Shown here: positions 53,807 to 64,000 of the stretch, piece by piece
Numbering within the stretch: position 1 is the stretch's first letter
Layout of the letters: every line of letters starts with the position of its first letter
From: Astragalus membranaceus
Lineage: Eukaryota > Streptophyta > Magnoliopsida > Fabales > Fabaceae
Assembly (NCBI GenBank): GCA_039519185.1
Contig: CM076847.1
Location: forward strand, 46,693,708-46,757,707
Reading direction: 5' to 3'
Length of the DNA stretch: 64,000 nucleotides
Translations under genes and position numbers: made by a program
The notes under the pieces: generated by a model
The model's input: the letters and a program-made list of their open reading frames with translations, nothing else
Databases searched by the model: none
Told to the model about the DNA's origin: nothing

Positions 53807-55915
53807 TCAGTTCCTATCTGATTCGAAGGTCAGCACATCCTCCTCTTTCTCTTGCACACCCATTTGGATTATATGACGATCCAACAGGTCCTGCAAAACT
53901 GTCTTGAAGGTCTCACATGTTCCGACACAATTAACATCAACACAGACTTCTCTCTGAGTACATCCTCTCTCAATGACCCCGAACTTGCATAGCTTTGCAT
54001 GTATAACCTCTAAGGGTGTTTGGATACACTCCACAGTTCTGATTAAGGATTGACTCCCCATATCATGGATGGCATTGGTTGCATGTTTCTGATGACCAGG
54101 CAGCGGATTAGTTGTGATACTCGGGTCTTCTTGTTTGAAGGTTATCCCTTTGGCATCAATTAGATCTTGCACCACGATTTTGAATGCCTTGCAGTCCTCA
54201 ACAGCGTGTCCTACTGCCCCTTCATGAAATGCACAGGTAACATTGGGATTGTAGCCTCGGAAGTAGGGTGGTTGAACTGGTCTCATGGGTCTGGTATTGA
54301 TGAGTTTGTTTGTAAAAAGATAGTTGAAGAGGTCAGTATAGGACATGGGGATGGGATCGAAGGTGGTCTGTTTTTTGTCTGGGTAGCTTTTGTGGTAGTT
54401 ATTTTGTGGTGGAAGGGTTGGTCGTGTTTGAGCGGGGACAGGGATGTTTTGTGGTTGATAAGGTGGGCTTATGGTGATGGCGTTGGTCTCTCCTTCTTTC
54501 TTCTTTGAAAATCCGGAGAATGGCTTTTTCTGGGTGGTTATGCCTGTGGAACCATGGGCAATCTTGCCGCTTCTCATCCCGTTTTCTAGTCTTTCACCAA
54601 TGATTACCATGTCTGAGAAATTGGAAGACACGCTACCAATCAACCGATCGTAGTATAACGGCGGCAGGGTTTCCATGAACATGAAGACTAATTCTTTCTC
54701 TAACAAAGGGGGCGTTACTTGTGCAGCCAAAGCCCTCCACCGCTGGGCATACTCTTTGAACGACTCATTATCTCTTTTTGCCAGATTCTGCAACTGTGTT
54801 CTGTCTGGCGCCATATCTGTATTGTACTGGTACTGTCTGAGGAAAGCATCAGCCAGGTCTTTCCAACAATGGATATGGGACGGTTCTAGTTGCATGTACC
54901 AATTGAGAGATGCTCCCGCAAGGCTCTCTTGGAAGTAATGGATCAACAACTTGTCATCATGAGAATGTGCAGCCATTTTTCTACAGTACATGGTCAGATG
55001 GCTTTTAGGGCAAGTCACGCCTCGGTACTTGTCAAAGTCGGGCACTTTGAATTTGGGAGGTAAAACCACATCAGGGATGAGACACACATCACGAGCTTCT
55101 CTTGCTCTAGAGCCCGACCCTTCAATCATTCTTAAGCGCTCTTCTAACATATGATACCTGTCTCTAGCTTGAGGAACTTCAGCAGGGTAGTTCTGAGGAA
55201 AACCATTCACACCGTAGTGAGGATTACTCATCGCCATTACGGCTGGGTTCACGTGTGGGTCACGTGAGTGAGTGATATTCCCAGGAATTGGTCCCTGAAT
55301 TGGGGGATGGACCGTTACTGGTGAATGAAAGTCGAACGGAGTTCCCGGCGGAATAGGAATCTGAATTTGGCCCTGAGGCGCTCCTGCTCCTCCACTGTTT
55401 GTGGCTGAGACGGGTCGGACTTGTTCTGCCACCCTAAGGGGATCACTTCCCGTATTAGCCTCGGCTCCTGGAGGTGCGTATCCGGATGGGAGTCCCCAAG
55501 GCATCCCATGCATAGCTGGTTGGCCCTGGTTGTTGGTTCCTGGAGTTTGAGCAAAGGTGTTAGTCTCGAGACTCGGAGGGGGAAGCATGACAGCAACTCC
55601 GGTAGTGACGGCGAGACTTCCAGCGGCAGTTCCGTTCCTCAAAGCTTGTAGCATGCCCATCATTTCCGTCATCTGTGTTTCCATTGCCCCGATTTTCGTT
55701 CTCAACTCCCGATTCTCTTGAGCCAATTGCTCTGTATTGGGAACCTCAGCAGAGGTGTTACCCTGGTCTGATTCCCCACTTCCTAAGTCTTCAATAATAG
55801 GACGGCCCCGGTCATTCTGGTTAGTTTCCATGAGCCTTGCTTGTAGACGAGTCAGGTATTGATGTTGGCGAACCAGCTTGCCTTTTTCTATTGAGGGAAT
55901 ACACTTTATGAGCAC
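53807..55915 (-). CDS. Ogre gag
   Basis: The frame has 702 residues from the ATG at 55915; a later ATG at 55831 (METNQNDRGR) is an equally good start. After a coiled-coil-prone stretch (LAQENRELRTKIGAMETQMT) and a long Pro/Gly-rich linker, the retrotransposon gag domain lies at about residues 300-440: YFQESLAGASLNWYMQLEPS, WKDLADAFLRQYQYN, ESFKEYAQRWRALAAQV, METLPPLYYDRLIGS. A C-x2-H-x5-H-x4-C zinc-like motif (CAFHEGAVGHAVEDC) follows. Gag builds the particle in which reverse transcription takes place. The terminal TGA is in the same frame as the protease downstream, so it may be a mutation or a natural gag stop. Confidence 0.88.
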   Translation of the reverse strand: MLIKCIPSIEKGKLVRQHQYLTRLQARLMETNQNDRGRPIIEDLGSGESDQGNTSAEVPNTEQLAQENRELRTKIGAMETQMTEMMGMLQALRNGTAAGSLAVTTGVAVMLPPPSLETNTFAQTPGTNNQGQPAMHGMPWGLPSGYAPPGAEANTGSDPLRVAEQVRPVSATNSGGAGAPQGQIQIPIPPGTPFDFHSPVTVHPPIQGPIPGNITHSRDPHVNPAVMAMSNPHYGVNGFPQNYPAEVPQARDRYHMLEERLRMIEGSGSRAREARDVCLIPDVVLPPKFKVPDFDKYRGVTCPKSHLTMYCRKMAAHSHDDKLLIHYFQESLAGASLNWYMQLEPSHIHCWKDLADAFLRQYQYNTDMAPDRTQLQNLAKRDNESFKEYAQRWRALAAQVTPPLLEKELVFMFMETLPPLYYDRLIGSVSSNFSDMVIIGERLENGMRSGKIAHGSTGITTQKKPFSGFSKKKEGETNAITISPPYQPQNIPVPAQTRPTLPPQNNYHKSYPDKKQTTFDPIPMSYTDLFNYLFTNKLINTRPMRPVQPPYFRGYNPNVTCAFHEGAVGHAVEDCKAFKIVVQDLIDAKGITFKQEDPSITTNPLPGHQKHATNAIHDMGSQSLIRTVECIQTPLEVIHAKLCKFGVIERGCTQREVCVDVNCVGTCETFKTVLQDLLDRHIIQMGVQEKEEDVLTFESDRN

Positions 55916-56271
55916 GAGAATTAAATAAACGAATGCAGATGCAATGCAATATGCATGATTTTATGTTTGTTTGGGTGCCGGGAATCGCGGTGTAATTCGT
56001 CTTGTCATAGGCGTGTAGGTCTAAAGCTCTAACATTCATATTTTTTTTATTTTTTATATATTTTTTTTATTTTTTGCTATTATTTTTGCAACGAAGTTGG
56101 AAACAATAGGCAAAACGAACACACTTTATTCAAAAGGAAAGAATACTTCAAACTCGAGGGAAAAGCAAAGTACAATATTCTGAGGACAAAGTACAATATC
56201 CAAAGAAAATTACAACTTTTTAGAGAAAATTACCATTTCGTAAGAATTATTGCAATGTTCTAAAGTGAACT
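55916..56271 (-). other. Spacer between Ogre ORF1 and gag
   Basis: About 350 bp without a credible gene, including T-rich runs at 56040-56090. It lies between the ORF1 stop and the gag start on the minus strand. Confidence 0.6.
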
Positions 56272-58344
56272 TCAGAGGCATATAGCCTTCAATTTCTCCT
56301 TCCTCTTTCTCTTCTTGCTTTCGGCCGCCCCCTTGGCCTTCTCCATGAGTTCTTCTGTCAGGATCTTACAATACTCGACAAACTCGCGCACCTTGGCCGG
56401 AGTGTTGCAAGGGTTCATTTCTGCTTCAGCTCTTCTTAGCTTCTTGGGAACATTTCTCACAGCTTGATTAGCTAGCCCTGCTAGCTTTGAAAATTTGCTC
56501 CTCCAGAGCCGAATCTCATCCCTTAGCTCCTTGATGACTTCTTGGTCTTCTATTCTGCCAATTAGTGCCATGAAGCGTTCCTCCCAGTACTGGCTTTCTG
56601 CTTGTACTTGCCCATAAGATTCCCTTAGGTATTGGAGATTCCTCTTCAATTCATCCGACTTTCCTTGTTCAAACTCCAAAGCTTGTTGATATTCTTTCAA
56701 GATCCTTATGATAGACTCTCTATCTTGCCTGATGTTTTCCACTTGGTTCTCCATTTCAAACTTCATCCTTTGGAATCCTTCTTTTGACTTAGCTAGTGCC
56801 TCTCTGACCATTTTCTCATCCCTCCTTGACTTGGCATATGATTTCTTCCATTCCCTTGCTTCCGCCACAGCCTCATTCATCTTTGAAGCGCACCTCTTTA
56901 CTTCTTCTTTAGCTCCCTCCAAATGTTTCTGAATTCCCCTCTTGCTCTCTTCTTCTATTTCAAGCTTCCTATTGGTTGCTTCAATAGCGGCAGCTTGAAG
57001 AGCATTTTCATTTTCTAGCTTCCGCTTGTCTTGCATCACCTTTCCCAATCTGTTTTGCAAAGCCCTTTTCTCTTCTTCTGCTTTTGATAAGGCCAACTTA
57101 ATCTCTTCTAGTTCTTCAATTAGGGGAACGCGGGGTTCTGGTATTTTCTCTTCAAGTGATGGCATTCCTTGGTTGGATGATCGAGTTTCCTTAATCCTTT
57201 TTTCAAGCCATTGAGTGAAGGAGATAGTAGTGGTCCTTTTAGATAACTCGCCCTTGTTTTTCCGCACCACGGTTTCCCAAGCTTGCAAGACTCGCCGAAG
57301 TAAGTCCTCGTCTTTAGGGATCCCCTCATGGAGGTAAAAACGGAACAACATAGCTTCGGAGGGTGAGTCCCGGATAGGGTACCCGAGTTGTCTCAAGGCC
57401 AAAGACGGGTTATAATTGATGCATCCCTGTGTTCCCATGAGAGGAACGTTCTGGAAACTGCCACATTGGAATATCACTGAGGGTCTATCTTCCCAAAACT
57501 TGTGGAAGTACCACCGAATTTGAAGAGCATCAAGGTTCTTAAGAGTATCCTTCCACTCCTGAGGGCTCATAGTCTTCGGATTTCATCCCAAGGTGTAGGA
57601 AAGCAGGTCCCCAACTTCACTTTTGTTAATGCACACATGACTGATCAACCAAGCGTATAGCACAGGGAAGGAACAACACATCTTATCCTTTCGGAACTCA
57701 TGATGGCGGGTGAAGGCACAATAGGTCTCAGCGAGAATAGCAGGAACCGGGTTGATGAGACTTTTTGCACTCTTGAAAGCTAGGAACACACCAACAGCGG
57801 TTTCATCTATATGTTTCTCAATCTGAGGGAAAAGAACAATGCCGAAGATGGTCAAAGCTAGTACTTGCTTGAAAGAAACCCAATCATTTGATGCTACATA
57901 ACTAGTCATCAAACTCTCAAAGTACTCCTGAGGAAACCCAAATATCTTGTTACGTTTAACTTTGTGGGACCGCACTTCTTCTACACTGATTTGTAACAAG
58001 GAAGCAAACTTCTCATCTGAATAATACTGCCTCTGATACTGGTAAGGTCTAGCCTCTGAGCGATCAAAACCCAGAATCTTCTCATACTCCTCTAGGGTAG
58101 GTGCCATTTGGAAGTTCTTGAAAAGAAAACATCTAATCTCAGAGTCGTAGAACCAACATAGGGCGGCGATGGCGCTCTCTTGTACTTCTAACTGTAATAA
58201 CTTGCGGATGTTCCCATAAGTCTTGTCGAAGGATCGAAGCTCAATAGGACCTAATAGGGAAGCATACTCCTTCAAATTAGTTACATCAATCTTCTTTACA
58301 ATGGGGAACCTCGAATTGAATGCGGTTTTGCCTTTGGATTCCAT
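56272..58344 (-). pseudogene. Ogre ORF1 protein, interrupted by one in-frame TGA
   Basis: From the ATG at 58342-58344 (MESKGKTAFNSRFP) the frame runs to a TGA at 57583-57585, then on in the same frame (MSPQEWKDTLKNLDALQIRW) to 56272. The N-terminal half (IELRSFDKTYGNIRKLL, ALCWFYDSEIRCFLF, MAPTLEEYEKILGF) resembles the plant domain found in Ogre ORF1 proteins (DUF7745-like). The second half is a long coiled coil (about residues 410-650), rich in Glu and Lys, with a basic KKRKRKEK near its end. An ATG further upstream (58557) would add 71 residues, partly from a 16-bp repeat, and is less likely. The role of ORF1 is unknown. The TGA is the only break seen. Confidence 0.8.
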
Positions 58345-59299
58345 GTTGCTTCTTACACACCTATGACAAGGTTCGATGTTATGTCGCGATCTCCGGCAAA
58401 CAAACTTTAATACATGAAGAATGCAAATGATGAGAGTTTTTCGTTTCAAACTTTTGTTAGATGCAAATACAATGGTGCGAAACGGTGTGAATGCGAAATG
58501 ATGTGGATGTGAAATGATGTGGATGTGAAATGATGTGGGTGCGAAATGATGTGTCATTTACATAAAAAGAGGGTAAGAAAATAAGAATATTATTTTCTAC
58601 GATTTTTTGAAATAGAGTTTAAGAAAAAGGAATGCCTAAACTAATGCAACAAACAAAGGCGTGCCCCCGTGTCCTATAAAGGGTGGGAATCCTAGGGTCT
58701 AAAGTCGACGAAAGGGGTAATCCTCCCATGTAGGTTCTAATCACTTCCTTACAATGGCAACCAAGAGCTGAAGTCTCTCTCATGATGGCACCCATAATCG
58801 TAGAAAGCTACCGAGTGTGAGGTATCATGACAAAGCGTACTCTTGGGCGGAACTTTCATGAGAGCCATACAGACAAAGGTCTACGAATGGCAGTCACTAA
58901 TCGTTCCCACTCTCCTAGGTTTTTGTTCAGACCTTGGGTTTTCGGCCCCACTCAATGCTCACAAGTATAGGATGTGAAGTGTGTGTCGAGGGCACAACAC
59001 CTAGGAATAACTACCCTTCCCCACCTGCAAACGAAAGTCCAGAGCAGTCCAGACAAATAGCATGTTGTTTATCCTAGGGTTCAATATCGATCCAATATAA
59101 ACTAATCTAGGGTGCTAATAACAATGCACTACTTACCTCAAGAAAGGGAGCAAAGAAGAAGGGGACATGATAAGAAAGGGGAAGAAAGGCATGAGGGAAC
59201 TAAGCAAAGAAGTAACATATTCAAATCAATCACATAAACCACACACTTAATTAATTAGGCTTGACCCACTTTTAAAAAAAAAATGTTTTTTTTTTAGGA
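58345..59299 (-). other. Ogre 5' leader
   Basis: About 950 bp between the primer binding site and ORF1. No gene is supported. A short 16-bp repeat (GAAATGATGTGGATGT type) lies at 58497-58556, just upstream of ORF1. Confidence 0.65.
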
Positions 59300-59317
59300 T
59301 CCCCAGTGAAGTCGCCA
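59300..59317 (-). promoter_or_regulatory. Ogre primer binding site (tRNA-Arg)
   Basis: The minus strand reads TGGCGACTTCACTGGGGA two bases after the 5' LTR end. It is complementary to the 3' end of a plant tRNA-Arg (ending GTCGCCA), the usual Ogre primer. Confidence 0.85.
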
Positions 59318-59319
59318 GC

Positions 59320-62206
59320 TGTTGCGCCCGAAAAAGCCCCGAGGGAGAACCTCCCTCGTTTACAATTTTTCAAAAAAACAATGAAGCCGCCACCAATACT
59401 TATTTAAAGAAAGTATTAGAAAAACCCTTTTTTAGAAAGCGATTGGCCTTTGAAAACTGAGAGTTTTGGGTTCGGGGGTCGGTTACGCGCGAGGAAGGTA
59501 TTAGCACCCCACACGTCCTCTCTACTGAGAGGGAACCTTTAATTAAATGTGTGGTTTTAAGTGTTGATTTGAAAAATACCTAATTTTACCTCTTTATTTC
59601 TTATTGAAAAAATGAATTAAAGAACTTAATAAAATTTTTATTTTTGGCGAGAAAGGAGGAAAAAAAAGGTTTTTAGAAAGGAGTGCTTGACGGGACATGG
59701 CCCGCTCCTACGTATCTCCCGGTGCGATGGAGAATTCAAAGCTACGTAGTTCTTGTTCGTCCTGAAAAAGGTTTTTGTTTTTTATCTTGTTTAATTTTGA
59801 AAATCAAGCTTTCATGATGATCAATTGAGCAAGTGCTCCAAGTGATCACCACTAGTACTTCATTGTTAATAATCATGCAAGCAAAGGCTTCGCAAGACTA
59901 CTAACAAAGTTTTTGATTTAGTGAAAATCCTTAGGAAAATTAGGCATTCATGATGATCAATTGAGCAAAGGCTCCAAGTAATCACCACTAGTACCTCGTT
60001 GTTAATAATGCTGCAAGCAAAGGCTTCACAAGACTATTAACAAAGTTTTTGATTTATGAGAAATTATTTTGTCTTGAAGAGAATTAAATTAAATTAAAAA
60101 AAACGAGAAAGGGGGGGTGAAATGGTAAAATAGGGTGTTATTAGTCGCAAGGGGTTGTATAATTAATAGCAGGTGTAAAAAAAATGGAAGCCCAGTTCGC
60201 ATTGGAGGGCCCAGAATGCGAAACTGGGCTAAAGTGAGGGAGGTGTGCGCATGAATTGAAGGGGTGTTGCTAGCATTCTGATAATAAAAATAAAATTAAA
60301 ATAAAATAATTTATTGGAGACACTATAAAAGCCTAAAACATAATAAACCCTAAACCTAATTCACTCTTCCCCTCCTTACTACATAGCAGCGCCGCTGCCA
60401 AGAGAGAGAGAGATCCATGGCGAAAATTCCGCCTTACTTCACGGTGAGAGAGGGAAACCGAAGCTTCCATGGTTAGCAGAGGGTGATGAGTCGCGATGAG
60501 AGGGAGAGGAAAAAGAACTTCCTGACAGCGACGATCGGCTGTAGGGAATGCCACCGACTGACCGTTCCATGGCCGGCGGTGGTGGTTGAGGACGAACGGC
60601 GACGAAGCATGGTACCATCGGCGAAAACGAACGCGAAGGGAAGGGGTTTATCTGCAAGGGACAACGGTGTTCGTTTGGGACCGCATCACCGACAGAGTGG
60701 TGACAACGCGGAGGACGGCGAGCAAACGACGGTGCGAAACCGATGATGGTCACAACGGTGATGGGGATGGGTGTTGGCTCGGTTTCGTGATGGGTCGCCG
60801 GAGTTTATGGTGGAGCTCGCCGGAGAAGACGACCGGAGCTCTGGCGAACACATTAAGGTCAGTTTTGTTTAAACTTTTTCGTTCTTGGCCTATTTTCTTC
60901 TACACATTTCTTCCTACCATTATTTTCGATTCTGGTTTCTTAATCATCGGATCTGCATTTGATCTAATTTATACTATGTTTGATTACTGTGTTTGTTCTT
61001 CATCCTTATCTTTGCTTCTGGTGGTCTCCATATTGGTTCTGAATGTATGCCTTTTGGTTTCTTAAAACAGAGAAACAGCCTATTTTGAAAACAAAAGCGA
61101 ACTAAACTAATACTAGTCAATTTTCTACTGAAGCAAAAACGAAAGCTAGTCCATTTTTGATCTGAATGATGTTGTTTTTATCACATGACATAGACTTAGT
61201 TCAACATATTTGGAGTACAGAATAAATAATAAATAAAAAAAAAACATACATTTTCGATCTGTTGCTGGTTGCTTGGTTTACTGCTGTTGTTCTAGATTTG
61301 TAGTGGCTGCTACTGACCCTTTGAATTTTTTTAGAACTTCAAAGAAAGAAAAACCACTGTTTTGGAATTAGGGTTTCAGTGTAAAAACCCTAATCGTTTT
61401 TTTTGGGTGCTGTTTACCTCAAAAATCGTGTCCTGCTACTGCTGTTTGACTGCTGATTTATACTGCATTTTTAGGTTTAGGCGTTGATTGTATTTTCACT
61501 GGGCTTTGAATATTTTTTCAGGTTTTGGATCCAGGCCCAGCAACAGCTGTAGCAGCTTGGAGTGCTGCTAGGAAACCCTAATCTGCTCCTTAGATGCTCA
61601 TTTTCGGATCTGGCCATTTTTGGCCCTTTTGATGTAATTTTTTTTTGTATTTTTTGGACATTTGGACTCCTAAACACTATTAAATTGTAAATAAAAATAA
61701 ATAGAATTTTTTGACATTTTTAGACTATATATACTACTCAAAATAAATGAATAGGCAAAGTAAAAATAATAAAAGAAATTGGGCCAAATACAAAAACGAT
61801 ATCGGACCCAACTAGACAAGTGTGTGAGAACGAGGCCCAAATAGAATAAATAAGCCCGTTGACCGCTAAACGCTAAAATCATCTCGGAATCGCGTTCTTA
61901 AGCCCAAATTGAAACGACAAGCCCGATCGCGAGAAAAATGACTTTGTTAGTCCCAATTAAGTTCGACTAAATCCAAATACGAAGATTAAATTGAAGAACG
62001 CACGAAATGATCAATCATTCGCGTGCATGCCTAATTTAAAACAACGGTATTTCGATTTAGTTGAACAGGGTCATTGAAATTGACCAGGGTTAGTAACTGG
62101 GACGCCATACCGATAATTCTCGTAATCACGCGACTTCAAAACACGATTTAAGTAAAATAAACGACTAAAACTAGAAAAAGAAGACGGACAAAATTGGGGT
62201 ATAACA
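59320..62206 (-). mobile_element. 5' LTR of the Ogre element
   Basis: 2887 bp, with the same termini as the 3' LTR (TGTTGCGCCCG and GGTATAACA) and collinear with it throughout. Differences are single substitutions and small homopolymer indels. The promoter-like antisense module is also present, at 60323-60446. Confidence 0.95.
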
Positions 62207-62281
62207 ACGTGGGAGCTGGAAAGCAAGATGCGGGAGTCTTATCCAGAGTTGTTCCAATCAGGTAAATTTTCGAGGACGAAA
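62207..62281 (+). pseudogene. Tekay-3 pol C-terminus, resumed after the Ogre insertion
   Basis: The frame interrupted at 43963 resumes after the ACGTG duplicate and ends with WELESKMRESYPELF and a TAA near 62289. WELE-x-xMRE-x-YPELF is the conserved end of Tekay/Del-type chromodomain-bearing pol. Upstream and downstream frames agree exactly when the Ogre element and one target copy are discounted. Confidence 0.9.
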
Positions 62282-62288
62282 ATATTTT

Positions 62289-62301
62289 AAGTGGGGGAGA
62301 G
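62289..62301 (+). promoter_or_regulatory. Tekay-3 polypurine tract
   Basis: AAGTGGGGGAGAG lies right after the pol stop and right before the LTR start, as in other chromoviruses. Confidence 0.8.
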
Positions 62302-64000
62302 TGGTAACGCCCCAAAATTTAATTAATTGCTTAATTGAATTGTTTGGGAATTTGCCATACCCTAATTTTGTCCGGCTAATTCAAAGTTTATCAAAATAAA
62401 AATAATAAATATTACTTGTCTGCATTTTGGGGTTTTAACCGTTGTCGCGGGTCATTTGGTGCTCGTTAACTGTTTTGTGTCATTATTAGTAGAACTTATT
62501 TTTTTTTTCATTGCCAGAAAAAGAATTAAAAAAATATGTTATTAGTATTGCTTTAAAAATACAAATATTACAAAATTAAAAAAATATAAAAATAAAATAA
62601 AATAGAAATCAGAACTAAACTAAGTGTCATTGGATGCCTTGGTTACGTTTTCAAGTTGAAGTTTAAGGCCAAATTGCTTTCTACACTTCTTCCATTTTTG
62701 GCTAAAGAAGCACTAATTTTACAAGCAAGCTGGCAGCAAAAGTCTGCTCCAAGCCACCCATTGCTTCACATCATCAACTCTTTCACGCCACCCTCCTCTA
62801 AACCCAGCAACATTCAATACCCAATAGGTTTCTGTTTTCCTTTACACAAGCACACCTCCATACACATAGAAACACTAAATATACATCAGATTTTTGTTTC
62901 CCTCTCAACACACACCACTATCACTACTTCACGCCACCCCCTCGGAATCTAGCACCAATCATACACATCAGTTTTGTCTGCTTCTCTTTCACAACCTGTA
63001 CAAAGCAGATCAACCATTTTCTCTATAAATTAGAGACACAACCAAGAAAACAGGGGGGAGAAAAAACAGTAACACAGAGAGCAATATACACAGAGACAGA
63101 TCTCAAAAATCACAAAAATAAGGATTAGGGCTTCACATTGAAACCCTAATCACCAAAATACACTGAATTCTCACAAACACAAAAAGCAGCAGCAGTAGCA
63201 GTAAAGCGAAGAGCAAAGCAGTAGCCAAAAGGAGGAATTCAAAAGTAGCCAAGCAAACAAAAGGAAACATCTCAGAAGCTGGAGTTTTAGGTTCGTTTTG
63301 CGTTATATATTTTGGAACATGTAAAACATATGTAATCTGGTTGATATAAGAAAAATAACGAAATGCCTTAGTCGTCAAAAATGTTAGGGCCGAACCATAC
63401 ATGTGTTTAATAGACTCTGTTTAAAAATCGAAGTAATGCTTTAAGAGAGGGTTTGACAGTTCGTAACTTTGAGGCTAAGAAAAACCGAAGCATGCCTTTG
63501 TCATATAGAAGATCAGTTTGTTCAGAATGTGTTTAGGAGACTTTATTCTTAGAAACAAAAATGAAGAGATAGTAAAAAAGAGATACTGTAAAAAAAAGGG
63601 GGAAGCCGAACCTGAAATTCAAAACACCATCGCCGCCGTGTTGCCGCCGTGTTGCCGCCGTGTCGCCACCGTGTCCCATCGGAAAACTCCCTGACCACCG
63701 TCAAAAAAGACTCATTCACACAACCACCAAACGGCCGTCCACCACTAAAAGGACACCACCACCACTGTCAAACCCTTAACGCCAAAACCAACCACCCAAC
63801 GGCCAAACCCCCCCACGCCGTCAACCACCCACTGTAACCTGAAACGCCACCCTCACGCCCCTCTCTCGCACCGACCACCATGAACAGCCATCACCCACAG
63901 CGTCATAACCACCACCCACGACTAAATCCTCCACCGCGAACCACCACACCCCTTCACAGCAGCCACCAAACACCCCACGCCGCCGTAAACCATCAAATCG
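62302..64000 (+). mobile_element. 3' LTR of Tekay-3, runs past the window end
   Basis: It starts TGGTAACGCCCCAAAATTTA after the polypurine tract. A TATA box (CTATAAATTAG, 63023-63033) lies about 720 bp in, followed by A-rich sequence and AAACCCTAATC near 63140, fitting U3 then R. Short GCCGCCGTGTT repeats are at 63632-63672. ORFs in this stretch are proline-, histidine- or serine-rich composition effects. The LTR differs from that of Tekay-2. Confidence 0.8.
63023..63030 (+). promoter_or_regulatory. TATA box of the Tekay-3 LTR
   Basis: CTATAAAT lies in a context without other TATA candidates nearby, on the element's sense strand, and is followed by purine-rich transcribed-like sequence. Confidence 0.5.

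Larger units (their letters stand above)
43964..62206 (-). mobile_element. Complete Ogre/Tat-type LTR retrotransposon
   Basis: The element has 2.9-kb LTRs at both ends (59320-62206 is the 5' LTR and 43964-46853 the 3' LTR in its own direction) and a 5-bp target duplication ACGTG (43959-43963 and 62207-62211). In order on the minus strand: primer site, ORF1, gag, protease with G-patch, predicted intron, RT, two RNase H domains, integrase, a 1.8-kb 3' region and polypurine tract. The total of 18.2 kb, the extra ORF1, the tRNA-Arg primer site and the intron are all characteristics of Ogre elements. The LTRs differ at only scattered positions, so the insertion is recent. In-frame stops in ORF1 and gag-pro suggest that this copy is defective. 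Confidence 0.95.

Noticed and set aside
62656..63837. ORFs near the right end as host genes
   Set aside because: They lie in the 3' LTR of Tekay-3, are low in complexity and show no domain.

Overview
This is a stretch of nuclear DNA from a flowering plant, most likely a eudicot with a large, repeat-rich genome. The evidence is a dense nest of plant Ty3-gypsy LTR retrotransposons (Athila-type, Tekay/Del-type chromovirus, and Tat/Ogre-type), plus fragments of an L1-type LINE and a tRNA-derived SINE. I cannot fix the family; several signatures fit legumes, but that is an inference. No bacterial, organellar or CRISPR-like structure is visible.

Layout. 1-1773 is the end of a minus-strand LTR with GC-rich tandem arrays, sitting in the gag of a plus-strand Athila element (Athila-1, 1774-13014). 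Athila-1 is itself broken by a 5'-truncated LINE (3580-5086) and by a 533-bp palindromic element with TG...CA ends and tRNA-like cores (6748-7280). 13015-20406 is the only part not dominated by retrotransposons. It is AT-rich and holds a U5 fragment, a possible terminal exon, an LTR fragment, a SINE with target duplication (16240-16422) and one convincing host gene on the minus strand (16648-17895).

The host gene encodes a secreted precursor with a signal peptide and 17 tandem 20-residue repeats. Most repeats carry an SGPS-type core ending in GH, the hallmark of PIP/PIPL (PAMP-induced secreted peptide) plant signalling peptides. The repeats form a three-fold 300-bp higher-order array. A TATA box places the start at the second in-frame ATG.

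From 20407 onward everything is nested transposons. A Tekay-type element (Tekay-2, LTRs from 20407 and 39838) has its 5' LTR split by a minus-strand Athila (Athila-2, 21355-34892), and Athila-2 carries two solo LTRs (22139-25212 with TSD ATGGC; 29705-31958 with TSD GGGAA). The truncated Tekay-2 3' LTR is fused at 41319 to the pol of another Tekay-type element (Tekay-3). Tekay-3 is interrupted in its chromodomain-proximal region by a full-length 18.2-kb Ogre-type element (43964-62206, TSD ACGTG) and resumes at 62207, running into its 3' LTR from 62302 to the window end.

The Ogre copy shows the complete family architecture on the minus strand: PBS for tRNA-Arg, an extra 5' ORF1, gag, protease with G-patch, a predicted in-frame intron, RT, two RNase H domains and integrase, a polypurine tract and near-identical 2.9-kb LTRs. 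It carries in-frame stop codons. The order of insertion can be read from the nesting: Tekay-3 and Tekay-2 are older, then Athila-2 and its solo LTRs; the Ogre is probably among the youngest. The two observations most worth following are the poly-SGPS peptide precursor and the palindromic TG/CA element with an internal tRNA-like promoter.
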